A stretch of 64,000 nt of DNA from Rhynochetos jubatus (GCA_027574665.1 CM050653.1:13848664-13912663); one strand, 5' to 3'. Positions 1-14,429 are shown, counted from the stretch's first letter. The notes: generated from the letters alone by a model not told the origin. Numbers and translations: made by a program.

Positions 1-3000
1 AAACAGGTAACACACTGTCCAGACAGCCAGGTTCTGCAGAGTTGCGGGAAATTGTGCATGTTAGTATTTTTTTGCTTAACATTTCCTGTGGTTCTAGTTG
101 GAAACTTCATACAGGTTCTATTTTCAAGAAGCTTTTCAGGACTTTTGACTTTTTCAGAACTACAGAAATAATTGCCTTTTTTCCCCTGTAATTCAGTATG
201 TCTTATCAACTTACAAAAACCTCAGTAATTGGTTCAAGTTCAGTTTTAACTTACTGTCAATTTTGGGTCAGTTCTTATTTTTACCTATGCTATTTTTCTC
301 ATGTTTAGTTTAAGGATAGCAATAAATGATTGAAGCACCTTTTCTAATTGCAGCTTCATTTCCATCTAAAGTGAAAGACAGACCCTTACTTGGTGATTAC
401 CAGACAAGCAGTTAAAGAAAAGATAGATGGTTTCTCTGTTTCCTTAAGGCTTTACTAAATAAGATTGATTTCAGTCCTCTATCTTTTTTTTAAAAAGCTA
501 GTAGACTCTTCTTTAAATTAAAAAGGCCCTACTCCCTTCACATTCACAAAGCAAAGATTGATGCTTCTTCACCTGTTAGATATAAAACATACATTAAAAA
601 AAGTCCTAACGAACAGGAGATCCCTCCTTATTTTATATAATAAACTAAAAAAAAAAACCAAACCCACTTCTGTTTCTGTTAAAAATTTTATTCAGAACAG
701 CAGATATTGCAAGAGGGTTTTGGTTTGGTTGGTTGGTTGGTTGGGTTGTGTCATTGCTCAAATGTCCTTAGAACATTTATTTTACCTATCAGGGTATGTT
801 TTTTAGTGTTTAGAGAAGATATTGGTTCCTAATTACAAGAATACTAACCAGAACATATTAGAAGATTATCAGCAGCAGCATATATCCATACCTGTTTAGA
901 AAAAGGCATTAAGCTTTATTTCTCCATTTCCTTTGTAGATTTTAATGGAAAGACATTTTAGCACTTAAGAATTCTAGAAAGATGTTCAGAGCATCTGTGC
1001 TTTCTTGAAAAGCGGCCAAAACATCATCAACACATCTCAGTCGCAGTGTCTTTCTTGGCTTCAATCAGAGCACAACATCCTGTCCAGAAGATGTTATGAA
1101 GATATTAGTAAACACTGGACTAAAATCTGTTTACAAGGCTTTAGTGACAGAAGGCAAGGAAGGCCACAAATAAAAAGTCAGCAAGCACTTGTCGTAATGA
1201 TCTAAAATCACAGATAGACAAGCTCTGGTTCATACTCGGGCTTCCTTATTAAGCACAAAGGGCCAGATTATTGTGCCCTGTAACCCGTTGGGCAAAGCAG
1301 TACAGTTAGGATCATCCTTCAGCCGCAGGGAGTGAAAAGCCAAAACCTGCAATCCCACACATCATCCTTCCCAAAAGGAGAGGAGAAGTACGAAAGGGCT
1401 CAGGGAGTGACAGACCCTCATTTGGTTGTATAAGGTCATGCCACCAGGCAATGAAGAAGGGAAGAAAGGTATTTCTGACCTTCTGGATTCTTTTTCTATG
1501 TAGTTCATGGTTATACACACAGTTGACCTATGGCTTGATAAAAAGCATTAAGACTAAAGGAAAGGTGAAGCCATGTGAGGAAGAAAAATGGCAGATGCCT
1601 AAATTATAAACCAATCTACCTAAATTATCCTAAAAGACAGAAAAAATCCTTGATATTTTCCTGCCTGAAGTTCAGCAGAGCACAGAGCAACCAGAGTACA
1701 GTACAGAGGTGTCTGACTGCAGGCAGAACTTTGTCATTACTATCTCTGCCTCCTGCATCACATCTGATCTTCAGATTGTGCAACACCCAACCAATAACAA
1801 AAACCTTTGTCTTCATCTACCTTTACTCTCTTTCTGCTATAGAGAAAATGTTGATAGCTTTTTCTTTTCCTGAGTCCATTTTCCAGGCATAAATTTCTTT
1901 AAGATATAACAGACATATTGACATCTAAATGGGTCATCAGATGAACCTTTGCAAAGCTTCAGACAGACAGAGCAAAACACTGGAAAATATGCATTTGCTG
2001 GTCATGTTTTGAATAAACAAAAGTATTGTTCTTCAAAAAATATCACATTACTCTTTTTTTGGGAAACATAAATATTGTTAGAAACTTGCTTTCAACCTAC
2101 AGGTAATCCGGTAAAAGCATCCTTCTGCACTAGATCCTTAATGAAGTTCAGTATTTGTGGTGAACTTGAGAGCAAAAAAGTAGTTAAATTAAGAAGAAAA
2201 GAGCTGAGTGTCATTCAGAACAGCTTTTTTTTTTTTAAGTCTTAAAGTCACTTGGTTCCCATTAAATATGAATAATAAGGAAAAAATTAATAAGTTACAA
2301 GTTTGCTAATTTTACAGCCAGTATTTTAGCTATGGTAATGCAGCTTTAGCCTTCTGTATTATAATGAAAATTGACACAGCCGTATAAGGTTACCAATCCC
2401 TGTTGTGAGTTAACATAGCTGGCTAGTTCTCTGTTGTGCAACTGGCATATCATTTCAGAGGGGTAAAGTTAGTGTATTTATAGGAAAGAATTTCTTTAAT
2501 GGCCGCTGTGCTAATAAAGAATTATTGGATGTGAACTGCTCTCCACCACACCCACTCCCTTCCTATACTAACACATTCCTTCCTCCTCTGACATGTCTGG
2601 TAAGCTTGCCAAAGAAAAAGGAAAAAAGGCAGATTATCAGTATCTGGCCTATTTGCAGCAGTAAGGTTTTCTGTTCTGACGAAGAAAACATAAATCTTTA
2701 AGGAATCTGGTCTCAGAGCACTATATATCTAATCTATAACTCAAAGACGTCTATCTTGCAGTGTAAGAAAAGCATTTGAACATGAAATCGTTGCATCTAG
2801 GTTGAAAAGTGAGTGATGGATTTACATTATTTATTTAAAGAACCTAATATCTTATTTTATTTTTACCTGCCTTTCTTTTTATTCATTTAGAGCTCTTCTT
2901 TTTCTATCATCATCCCCTGAGTTCCTTTGTACCCTGCAAGGCTCTAATTTTGCAAACTAGTCCACTGTGAACCTTTCACTTACAAACTTCATTTACAGCT

Positions 3001-4135
3001 ATGCAATATCCTCCTTTTCCAATACACACAGAAGCAGTAGTGGAAGTGGTCTGAGAATGCCCTTTCTGTTTCCCTGGAAAGCCTCCCAGACAAAGCTTTC
3101 AGTATAGGAAATGAATGAGTGTCAATAAAAGTAACATAGATTCACACTCTGCTGCCTCTTAAAAGAATGGAGTGAGAAGACACTACTTAATTACAGCTTT
3201 CATGATCAATGATAGATTCCTACCATTGGTTTTGTAGATAAACGTGGCACAGAGGAAGAGGCATTACAGGAGTTTTGCAAGATAGCCTCTGATTTTTATC
3301 CTCCGAGAAACTGGTCATGCTGCATTTCTCCTTTCTGCAATGTTTGTCAGCTACATGCCCAAGGAAGAAATCTAACACTGTGTTGTTGAAAGTCTTCTTC
3401 AAAATGATGCTGGTGACCTGCATGGAGCTTTTTGTGATGGTGGCTGAATCTTAATGGCAAAGTAACCTCACATATCCAGACTATAAAGTACAATGGGAAC
3501 CTTTGATCCTTCAAATGTTAGGAAATACCAACATCTTTTTGCATCACTGCTTTCACTGAAGTCAGTCAGATTCAAGGTACTACTCACTTGCTATCTCCTG
3601 CCCAAGAAAAGAGTAGAACTGACAGAATATCAGATTAATTACAGTGAAATTTGTTTCATAATCATCTCAGATCTTGACAGTGCTATAGTGTCACCTCTAT
3701 GAGAGCACTGTCCCCCTATATGTGCTAAGGAACTTAACCATTATGAATCGCAAGCCAAATGCAGCAAGTTCCCAGCTATTGTTGCAGAAGTCACAATCTA
3801 GTGTAGGATGTCTAAGTACACCACAAGTAAAAACTGGAGCATAGTGTTAGTGGTGAACACAAATTCCAGGAGAAAGCAGGTACCAGCAGCTGATATCAGC
3901 CCCTAAATCTTAATGCTTACCAGAGGAATAGCACTTTTCCTAAGAAGAAAATAGGCAAAAGACCTGGTAGCCTGCCATGGTCTTCAACAGACAGCTGTTT
4001 TAGAGAAGAGAATTGTCTTAAGGGAATGTTCCAGACTTTGCTGATCTCATCTTAGAAACCAGAGTGGTGTATTTAAATAGAAACCACACTATCTAGATCA
4101 CCCAACTCTACATAGTTTCCATCAGGCCCATTAGT
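1..4135. other. Non-genic AT-rich sequence, no recognised element
   Basis: I see no gene here. Open frames on both strands are at most about 105 codons, have no recognisable domain and overlap one another in different frames. The stretch contains ordinary A and T runs and one TTGG microsatellite near 718-748. About 2330-2540 has mixed composition and no simple repeat, so it could be conserved non-coding DNA, but nothing in the sequence alone proves this. Confidence 0.7.
718..748. repeat. TTGG microsatellite
   Basis: A short run of imperfect TTGG/GGTT units directly visible in the sequence. Similar runs recur near 31978-31999. There is no sign that it belongs to a larger element. Confidence 0.8.
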
Positions 4136-5187
4136 CAGGCAGGTCCTGCTTGATGAACCTGATCTCCTTCTATGACAAGGTGACCAGCTTAGTGGATAAA
4201 GGAAAGGCTGTGGATGTTGTCTACTTAGACTTTAGTAATGCCTTTGACACCATTTCCCACAGTATTCTCCTGCTCATGGCTTGGACGAGCACACTCTTCC
4301 CTGGGTAAAAACTGGATGGATGGCCAGACCCAAAGAGTTGTGGAGAATGGAGTTAAATAGCTGGTGGCTGGTCACAAGTGATGTTCCTCAGGGCTCAGTA
4401 TTGGGGCCAGTTCTGTTTAGTGTCTTTATCAATAATCTGGATGAAGGGATCTAGTGCACCCTCAGTAAGTTCGCAGATGACACCAAGTTGGGCAGGAGTG
4501 TTGATCTGCTCGAGGGCAGGAAGGCTCTACAGCCTACTGGCTGTTTGACAGCCAAATGAATATGAGCCAGCAGTGTTCCCAGATGGCCAAGGCAGCCAAT
4601 GGCATCTTGGCCTGTGTCTAGAACAGTGTAGCCAGCAGGACTAGGGCAGTGATTGTCCCCCTGTACTCAGCACTGGTGAGGCTTCACCTCAAATCCTGCG
4701 ATCAGTTTGGGGTCCCTCTCTTCAAGAAAGACATTAAGGTGCTGGAGCGTGTCCAGAAAAGGGCAATGGAGCTGGTGAAGGGTCTAGGACACAAGTCTCA
4801 TAAGGGGTGCCTGAAAGAACTGGGATTGTTTAGCCTGGAGACGAGGCTCAGGGGAGACCTTATTGCTCCCTACAACTACCTGAAAGGAGGTTGCAGCAAG
4901 GTGGGTGTCAATCTCTTCTCCCAAGTAACAGGCATAAGACAAGACTAAACCGCTAAAAGTTGCTCCAGTGGAGGTTTGTATTGGGTAATAGGAAAAATTT
5001 CTTCACTAAAAGGGTTATCAAGCACTGGAATGAGTTGCCCAGGGAAGTGGTTGAGTCACTACCCCTGGAGGTATTTAGAAGACATGTAGATGTGGTGCTT
5101 AGGGTGCACTTGGCAGTGCTAGGTTAATAGTTGGACTGTGATCTTATAGGTCTTTTCCAATCCAAATGATTCTATGATTCTATGATT
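4136..5187 (+). mobile_element. CR1 non-LTR retrotransposon fragment, 3' part with broken RT
   Basis: This is a 5'-truncated CR1 LINE copy in sense orientation, the dominant retrotransposon of birds. CR1 encodes a reverse transcriptase/endonuclease that copies its own RNA into genomic DNA. Visible RT landmarks are motif A ([10 protein letters not shown]) at 4222-4251, the catalytic FADD box at 4470-4481, and the C-terminal RT region with the 100-codon frame at 4649-4948 (contains LVKGLGHKS and [13 protein letters not shown]). These three blocks lie in three different reading frames. About 200 bp expected between 4530 and 4552 is missing, and a smaller deletion follows motif A near 4272. The copy is therefore a pseudogene unable to move. 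The 3' UTR is complete and ends in tandem ATTCTATG units at about 5167-5187, the CR1 hallmark. The family match is by recall of the avian CR1 consensus; I did not assign a subfamily. Confidence 0.95.
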
Positions 5188-8100
5188 ACATCAGTTTGTT
5201 GATAGGATCAATCTCTATATATTTATAGCCAAAAGATGACCAAGATAATGGCAATTTTAAGAAATCTTCAACACACATATCTTTATAAATCAACAAAAAT
5301 GTTATAAATTGTCTCATAAAAAACAGGTCTGGTCATTTTGCCAGTTGAGTCATGCACTTAGAAAGAGAGTAAAATATGGTATTGATGTGTCACAATTATA
5401 TGTACCATGAAAAGTCATTTATTTAATGGAATGGCTTCTCATTAGTAAGAGCCAAATGGTTGAGCTGTTCTGGGCCTCAGAATTTATAACTTGCATGCAG
5501 ACATTGCAAAGTGATGATGTATCTCTGAATGCCCCAGAACTTTAGATAAATAAACATTCCTGTAAGGGACTGTAAGGCAAAAAAGATTTTTCTTACCCTC
5601 ACATGGCTTGGTAACATTGGAAGTGTGGTTTGGATGCTGGAAATCTTGATATCAAGACATGTAAAACTTCCTAAACTCTTTACAAGTAAGCAGAACTAAG
5701 AACTTGGCAAACTGGCACTTCCAATTACCATTCAGAATGCCCCATGCACATTGTGACTGAAAAGTATACAGTTCTGCAAAGTGATAGAATTAGTGAAGAT
5801 ACTCAGCTGAAAATAGAATTACATATTTTGACTGAGGCAAACATCAGAATAAGCTGCAACTTCTGTGCCAGGAGGTTTTATGCCAGCCTGCATGTTTCAG
5901 AGATCCCTGAAGTTAGTCAAAATTGTGACATTCCACCTTCAGAACTTCAGATTTGGTCAGCACTGTATCAAACCCAAATAAAAGTTGAAAGCAAAACGAA
6001 CAAACAAATAAATAAATTAAAGACATCACAACACTATGAATTTCTGAATCTTTCAAATACCTTGTTCAATTTGCTTCAAATTCGTAATAAAACAAACTAA
6101 TATCTTGAAAAACAAGATATGCAAAAATTCTAAATTGGTTATAATGGAGTAAGAGAAAAGTATGAAATCTGTTCTCAAAAGACAGACTGTTTACTTATAC
6201 TTACAGAGAGGCTACATTTAACTAACTACTCTTGGAAAAATTGCCTCAGTTAATAGCTCATTGACAACCTTATCTTCAATATTTAGTTAAATAGCAGACT
6301 ATGGACCATTTATTATTTATTTTCCTTTAAATTTATTTTCTAATGTACATTAAAAGTAGTCTTCCATTTAAATATTCTCATTTTAGCTGAAGACATGATC
6401 AGTACAATGGAAGTCTTAAGGCCTCATTTTTTTCAATGACATAATATATTGTTGACATACTGAAATTGCATTCTGTCCAAGAAAACAATGATCTCAACAG
6501 AGTTGCAAGAGAAATTTCATGCTCTGTACCAGTTGCAATTGAATTTCATGTTAAGGGGCATTAACTCTGTCATTTAATAATTTTTTCTAAATATCCTGTA
6601 CTAGGTGTTAAGAAATATATGCTTAAACTTAGTTCATTATTTGGGAGGAGGTGATAGAGAATTTTATAACTTTTGGTTATTCTGGGTTTATTTGAATAAA
6701 AAAGATTGTCAGGTGCTCTTTTTGCTTCTCTGGAGTAATCAGATACACTTTATGTCTCATTTCAACTTTATTTCTGACCAGTGTGTTTTAGTGTATTTCT
6801 CAGCTCAGCATTTTTTTTACCTGTCATTAACAATGTGTGCAATGGTCAATAGTTTATTTATAGGAACTGATTAACAAATGCCTATGGAAATATATCCCAA
6901 TTCTTCTTCCAGTTTGCCAGTACACAACATGAGAAAAGTAGTTGAAAGATTAGAGTAGACTCTGGAAGTAACCACACCATAATTCAGTTAGGATTCTGTC
7001 AGTCACTTGAAGTGTGCTCCTGTACCGGGAGCATGAGTTCTCTGTGTCTCTGTACACCCAGTTATGAAATGGGTGTGTTCAGCCTGCATATCAAAATTAG
7101 CTAAGAAAAAATATTTTTTAAAAAAAGGAAATAAAAAAGAAAAGTTTATTGATTTCAGACTATGACTTCTTAGACCTAACCCCAACATTTTGAAGGCAAG
7201 AACTGAAACTTCCCCTATGTCTTTATGCGTATGGTAATGTTGCCATTCTTGAAAATTTCACTGCTGGTGAAGAGGTGAAAGTAGAAAGAGCAACCAGCAC
7301 TTGTCAAAGTTTTCAGCTGGATGCTCCTCCTCAGTTCTGGCAAAAACATGCTAAACCTGAGACAGTTTACACAATAGGTGTTAGACTTCATAGTTCCATT
7401 TTGGCCATAGTTTTCTGATAACAGCTACTAGAGCCCAAAATCAGATCCCCGTGATGTTCAGAAATTGTCATCAGTCCTAGCAAATATTTTTGAGTGAATA
7501 AAAATTAATGTATTTAACTATTGAAAGTTTTCATGGGATTATTCTATGAAAACAAGAAATTAATTATATATATGAGACAAAATTATAACAATTCTGTATG
7601 TGAAAAATGGGAGTAAATGAGAATTTGCAATTGCAACCTTCCCCAAACAGAAAACTGACGTCCACATCAAAATCCGTACACTTCAAAGAGCTCTGAGCTA
7701 ATAGAAAGTTCCTATCGGTTCTGCTTTTGTGGTTTCTTACAGAACAAGAACTGTTTACTGAAGAAACAGGTTCTTGTGTGTGACTGCGACTCCTTGAAGA
7801 CTGTTCTGGCTGCTGTTTACTTAGGCCATGAGACCATCTTTCTCTATGAAAGCTGAGCTACTAATTATGTCTCAGTTGAGTCCACACACTGTGATACAAA
7901 CACTATTGAAGAATGAATTGGAAGACAAATGCAATGATAAAGTAGCAACTTTTCAATATATTTGGCACTGAGCACTCTTTTAACTGTTTAATATTATTCA
8001 AAATTAGAAAGAAATGTCGTTTTAAAGCTGGTGTCAATTCAAGTAAATATTTATTTTAAAAATAAAGAATAAAATTGTAATTTTTTATGAATTTGAAACA

Positions 8101-11053
8101 AATACAAAACCAGAACTTCTTTACTTAAGTTAATTACAGATGTTAGTAATATCTAAAAGATGATACACTGAATTTAAAAGTCAGTGATAAAGACTGAAAA
8201 AAACCCCCCTCTTAGAAAGAACATTGCAATAAAGAAAACAAACTCACGTTTGAATGTAGCAATAGGTTCATGGAATATTGGACAAGTTTACATTGGAAAT
8301 TTGCCTCAGATGAAAATTACTGTAGTCCTGCAATGGCAATGAAATCATGGCTGGTAATCACCAGTGGAAATTTGTTCATATTGGCTGGGATCCCAAGCTC
8401 AACAGAAGAATGAAACAAGCAAATCCAGCATTTGGGATTACATCGGAGCAGTAATACATTTGAAAACTGTCTACAGTTTGACCTGCTAATTAACACCTAT
8501 TTTGAAAGTTTAAAAGGAAGATGGGACTTCTGTGGGTGTGCAGTTTGCTGCTCTATAATATTAATCTTAAACAGCAAAAAGGAAAATGCCGTACTAGAGT
8601 AAACCAGAATATGTTACTTACTGATTCCTTTCTGCTTTCACCATAGAAATGAAACTTATCTGAGTGAAACAGCTTATGAAAAAATCCCCCACACTCAGTT
8701 GATTTGGTATATAGCTTTTACTTGAGATCTCATCAAAGAGAAGAAAAGCCTATTTTATATTCAGCTACCTCTTCAAAAAATGTTTTTGCGTCAGTAAAGC
8801 AGAATACATTTGGAGATGGTCACATTTCATGTCTTAATGGACCTGATCTGGCATACCAGAGAGAATACTTGGGACCATTGCAGAATAAATTATTTATGGC
8901 AATTTTGTCAGACATAGTCCTGGAGTCCTTCAGTAGATTATCAACACAAAATGGGAAAAGCAGAAAAAAAAAAATCCACTTCTTTTTTATGTTAACTGAA
9001 GACATATAAGGTGGGGGTGTTTTTTTAAATTTGATTTCCTGAAGCACCCCATGAAATCTGATAATTTTGAAATCCTATTATGGTACATGCTGGTTTTAAT
9101 TCTGTGAAATCAGGTTTTTTTCCTTTAAGACCTTAATCCTGTTTCAGTGGACACAGAGCTCACCTACATCACAGGTTAATTTCCAATATATTACTTGATA
9201 AATTCTGGAGAGTATTTATTTAATTAACTAAGATTAGGGATGCAAGTGAGTTGAAACCTGTAAAAAAAATCCTTATTGGATTCGAGTGAAGCAGAGTTTC
9301 ATTTTTTGCCTACCAAATGAATTATACAACTGCAACCATCTTCAACTGAATTATCTGTATTTGAGTAATGATATACTCTTCGCATATAGAGAGTCTTAGA
9401 TGTCTACTGCAATTTATCACAATGCCTCTTTAACACTAAGGAGAGCTGAATATTTAGAGTAGTAATGCGTCACTATGTGATTGCCAAGATAATATGTGCT
9501 GTGTATAGCACCCAAGAACTGCAAACCCTGAATCACTTACTTTCTATTTGTCCTTGTCTGTTGAAGAATCATTTGGCTCCTAAATCCTCCCTGTGACTTT
9601 CAAAAGTATTCTTAAAACTAGATGAATTTATGGTGGGTTTGTGCCAAATGAGTTCCTAACGTCACGACTGCTGGAATTACAGACACTGAGAAAATGATCG
9701 ACTCTATATTGTCACAACCTAATATTCATGGGGAACTGAAGGTGTTCAAATCCTCAAACAGCAAATTCTAAAACGAAAACATTTGCTCTGCAAATAACAG
9801 CATTTTGGAGGGTATGGAAAGGACATTCTGGTTTGTAACTTGGGTATGTTTTGGATGGTTCATATTAACTGCCTCATTGAAAAGATGAGATGGTATCACC
9901 GGTGTAAACAAAACCTGTGTGAAACAAACAACTGATTTATATTAAGGGAGCTATAAGTAATCAAATGTGCAATGAAACATGCTGTGAAAATGATAAGATT
10001 TGCATACTTTTCTGAGAACTTCAGAATTTAACCACAATAGCAGTCCTGATTGCATTATAACACTTCAGTAGCAATACTGGAAATATTCTTTTTACTGCAA
10101 AATCTGCCATTACTTGTGTAATATTAATTAATCTGTAAGACAGCACTTTCAACTGGATCTAAAAGGTTTTACAGGAAACTAATGTCTACTGATAGAGAGT
10201 ACAAAACACCAACTTAGAAAATCTGTATCAACTGCTGAAATGGTAATATTTACCTCTAGAGTAAGTTTGTGTTTGTGTGTTTGCTTCATGTATGCTTACA
10301 TACACATTCACACTAAGTGTAATGTCTAACGTGTAAGGATTTAAAAGGTTAAAGACTGAGTTATAAAATACCTTCATTATGGCATAAAAATAATTAAATA
10401 CATTACTACAAGTGCAATGATATATAGCAGGAACAATTTAATGCAACATTTCTTGTTCTTTTTGGGTATTTTATTCTTTCTGAGCAAGATTAAGTACTGG
10501 GAACTGTAGCACAATCTTCTCAATAATGATAAAAGTGAAAAATACAAAGGCTGAATAATGTGATGAATGATGTCCAACTAAAAAGTCAGGGGTCCTGTGA
10601 AGAATTATGCAACTGAAGCTGATGGCAGGGTTACAAAAGACTCTGACTGAGCGATGAGCACCATGTAGAGGGACTTGTGTTTCCGAGACTGAGCCACTTT
10701 TGAACAACACAAGTGAAGAATGCACATAAGAGTTAAGGAAGTAAGGAATTAAAGTTGCAAGAATTAGTCAAACTTTTGCACATCATAATTTTGGTGGGTT
10801 TTTTTTGGGTTTTTGTTTTGTTTTTTTGTTGTTTTTTTTTTAATTTTCCAGCTAGCAGTGAATTTGCTTGCTTTCTTGTTTTTACCTTTTAAGCACAAGG
10901 TTATAAAGTAGGGAATTTGAGAAATGGTTAAGACAGAAGGAGCTGTTGTCATGCAGGCCAAGTATGTGATGTGATGTTGTTTCTGTAATCATAGATTCAA
11001 TCCTAGATCAAAACTGGAATTTTCCTTTCTTAACTTCCATTGTAAGGTGTCAC
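5188..11053. other. Non-genic AT-rich sequence, no recognised element
   Basis: Nothing identifiable. The longest frame (118 codons, 5744-6100, + strand) has no motif I recognise and ends in an A-rich, lysine/asparagine-rich tail typical of chance frames in AT-rich DNA. The interval has many A/T runs, and a T/G-rich tract sits at its end (10791-10841). Confidence 0.7.
10791..10841. repeat. T/G-rich low-complexity tract
   Basis: Long T runs broken by G singles and triplets on the + strand, that is, A-rich with interspersed C on the minus strand. Similar tracts occur at 13203-13226, 39957-40036, 57117-57159 and 61874-61939. They may be degenerated poly(A) tails or simple low-complexity DNA. Confidence 0.75.
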
Positions 11054-11625
11054 AATCACAGGTTTTTTGGAGCACTTTAGTTTGGGAAGGACCTCTTCTG
11101 GTCATCTGGTTTAACCACATCAATCAGGTTGCTCTGGCCTTGCATTGTCCAGATTTGAATGGATACTCCACAACCTCTATGGGCAACCCTTTTGACCCTG
11201 GTCTTGGTGAAATAAAAATGTCACCAAGAATTTCCAGAATTTCCCTTGTTCCAGCTTGTATCTATTGTCTCTTATCCTGTTTCTATGCATTTCTGAGGTA
11301 AGCCTCACAGTCTGCTGTACACCTTTCCAGTAAGGGTTTGTAGGCAGAAATCTGGCCTGACCCTTCTCCTTTTCAGGCTGAATGGTACCAGCTCCCCCAG
11401 CCTCTCCTCATCTGAGACGTGCTCCAAGCCTTTAATGACTCTGTCGGTTCCTCACTGACTCATTCCGCTATGTTCTTGTGTCTCTTGGAAGGAGAAGGAT
11501 CTCTTCCCTGCACTTGATGCTCTGCCTAATGCAACTCAAGAACTGTTGGCTGCCTTTGCTGCAAAGGTGCTTTGCTGGCTCATGTTCATCTTCATGTCCA
11601 CCAGCAACTCCAGGTCCTTTTATTC
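11054..11625 (-). mobile_element. CR1 non-LTR retrotransposon fragment, antisense
   Basis: Read on the minus strand this is the 3' part of a CR1 copy. The + strand begins with AATCACAGG, then the usual order of conserved blocks: GGAAGGACCTCT (11096 region), CAACCTCTATGGGCAACC (about 11170-11188), AATTTCCCTTGTTCCAGCTTG (about 11236-11257), CAGGCTGAA, CCCCCAGCCTCTCCTCATCTGA (about 11394-11415) and GCTGGCTCATGTTCATCTTCATGTCCACCAGC near 11575-11607. This order is that of an antisense CR1 from its 3' UTR up into the RT C-terminus. The copy is diverged and its frame is broken. The + strand open frame at 11478-11798 is an antisense shadow. The exact inner (5') boundary is uncertain, somewhere between 11620 and 11650. 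Confidence 0.9.
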
Positions 11626-14429
11626 ACAGGAATGCCTTAGCCTTGCCTAATACACTTTCTCAGCATTTGAGGAAAGGAGGTGATTTCATACACATCAGAT
11701 GCAGCAGTAGAAGTGATGCTTTAGGGCTATCAAAAGCATTCCATAGTGCAAAGAAGAAACATTTCAGTTTGTTAATTTTTTTTTTTCCAGCTTACTGAGG
11801 AACAAAAAAGAAAGCCTTTTATTTTTATTTACAGTTGTACAAAATTAATTTCAAACAAGGAATTGTGAATTTGCAGGGTTTAGCTTTTTCTTTCCATGTA
11901 GGGCAATGCAATACCAAACATGATAAAATTGAGATATTTATAATGTAGAAATATCACAGAATTAATAGCAAGGGGAAATTATATCACTGCAGAATTTCTT
12001 AGGTGTTGAGTTATGTAATGTACATAAAGTTTTACTTTCTGTGTAGCACTATAGAAGTAGGGAAGAGGAGTATGCTACCAAGGAAGTTAAAGGAAGTGGT
12101 TTGCATTGATTTAGGCTGCTAATAAAAGACCAGTGTTCCTTCCCACCACCCCCTGAACAATTATCAAAATTAGAAATACAAAGGAAACTGTCTACATGTA
12201 AGGGTTTCACGTAGAAAAAATAGGTGTGGTAACTTTCACATATTAACAATATAGCCTATACTCCTAAAACGTCACAGCACAACTACATTGAAAAGCTATG
12301 TTCCTATAATATTCCACTGGGGAATAGTTTTATAATTCCTCATAAAGCTTCCAAATCTCTTGTTGTTATTTTCAAATTAAGCTATCTCTGTCAGTAATAT
12401 GCTCAGACACTAAAGAAGACAAATCCAATAAATGTTTCATAAAACTATGCAAATTAATAACTAGACTTAATCCTCCAGGGTCTATGAAATTTTATATAGT
12501 AGCTGCAGTTACAATTAATTGTACAGTAAGAGGCCAGCTCTACAGAAGGACAAGTGAAACTTTCATCAATTCTATTAAAAACATAACACTTTTAGACTAG
12601 CTGGAAATGGAATGATAGCATCATAAGGTATGAAAAAGTAAGAAGTTAAGGGTATACCATCCTCACATTGCTAGTAGGGTTTTAGGAAGAGAAGTTAATG
12701 GTGTGGAGGTCTGGACTATCTACTGTGTTGGCAAAAGAGTCATCATGACTTTACTGAAAACAGTCAGTCAAGCACCTACCATAAGCCTGAAAATATTTGA
12801 AAAGAAAAACGAAATAACTGCTATACTTTCTTAAAAAGACGCATGCTTACATTACTTGTTGAGATCTGGTTCAACATCCTCCAATGCCAACATTACATTT
12901 TTGGAACATGCACTGATGAAAATGATTTCACCCACTTAATAATAAAAGAATAGAAAAATATTTTGAGAAGTAGTTAGGAACACCATGTCCTTTGGTCCAT
13001 GCATTTGGGCTCACTTCCACAAACAGAGTCTTCTTGATCCTGCTTGCTGTAATTACAAGAGTAAAACTGTGATGTCAGTCCCACATGTATGCCTGTCATG
13101 AGGTCTCCTGAAATATGTTGAGTTTATGTGGATTTGGAGATTTGGGTCGTTCTGTACCCAGGACTCTATGTTCTATGTTGAAGAAACACAAAATATTGCA
13201 GGTTTTTTTTTTGGTTTTTTTTTTTTGCGGTCTGTGTGGTTCTCTTTCTTGCAGACACACAGACAAAATTCTCCCTATGCACAGAAAAACATAGATCCAT
13301 AAATGTCCATCAGTTATGGGCATTAAAAAAGCAACTGCAACAGACTCTCAAAGATATGCAATACAGACTACTGAGAAGTAAAGAAAGCTTTACTTAGAGG
13401 ACAGAAACTATGTTTTCAGTGGAACAGAACTCACACTGACTTCAGAAATACTTTTTTTTAATAATGAGATCTGAAAAGCTGGGCCAAAAAAGAATCTAAA
13501 TTTATACCCTGATAGACATTTCTTTTAGATATTTTTGGTTTTGATAAGGTATTAAAATGCATAATAATGGCAATGGATTTTCTCAGTCGTGTCGACAGCA
13601 TCATGCATCAATTCCTTTGCAGCATTATGTCACTCAGCTCTTATGGTTCCTATGTCAATCTCGTACTGACATAACTTTGGCCTAGAACCAAAATAGCTTC
13701 ACAACTGAACTGCAATGATCTTATCTAAATGTTTGAAACTGAAATGTTTATGTTTCTGAAAAAGAATAGGGAACTCCATCAAATACACTGAGTTGAGGAT
13801 TCCCCAGATAGTTTTCCCTGTGAATGAACCATATTGTGAAATTACGTAGCTCCTGAGTTTCTTCAGGTGTTGATTTCCCAGGCTCACTTCAGAGAGTTAG
13901 AGTGGCAAATCTGTCTGTGCAGAACACCTCCAACACTGTTCTAGCATGTTCTGCCTTTTGAATATTTGTACATGCTCTCACACGAAGCCCAGCATTCCCT
14001 CACAACTTTGAGCAGAATAAAAAAGGTAAATATTTGCATGTGTATGTGCATGTTTAGTGTCTCGGGGACACAAGTATCACAGGTGAGGTGTGAAGTACAG
14101 CTGTTGCCCACATCTCATCCTTTAAAGAGAAGTGGGCATGAGTCCTCTGGCCTCCAACCAGTGGAAAAGCTGAATATCCAGTCATTAAATCAGTGTCTTT
14201 CATGATGTTGGTTGAGCAACAATATTTATCAGCACTTATGCAGAACTCATCATACAATTCATCATTCAATTCCTTTGAATCAATTTTCAAAGTCTTTTAG
14301 ACTTCACTAGAGCAAAGTTTTTATAGTAGAGGGAATTACATGGAAGACTTGAAAAGTGTTTCTCTGAGTGTTGCAAATGAGCATTCATAAACAGTCATTA
14401 AGACCCTGAATTTTGATGTATATGATTAT
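11626..14429. other. Non-genic AT-rich sequence
   Basis: No gene or recognised transposon. Contains a T/G tract at 13203-13226 and several unremarkable short frames on both strands. The immediate edge after 11626 may hold a little more of the antisense CR1 that I cannot align by eye. Confidence 0.65.
13203..13226. repeat. T/G-rich low-complexity tract
   Basis: Two long T runs separated by GG on the + strand. It resembles the other T-rich tracts in the window. No target-site duplication or attached retrosequence could be recognised. Confidence 0.75.

Noticed and set aside
11478-11798. 106-codon + strand frame
   Set aside because: Most of it is the antisense of a CR1 fragment, so it is a shadow frame.
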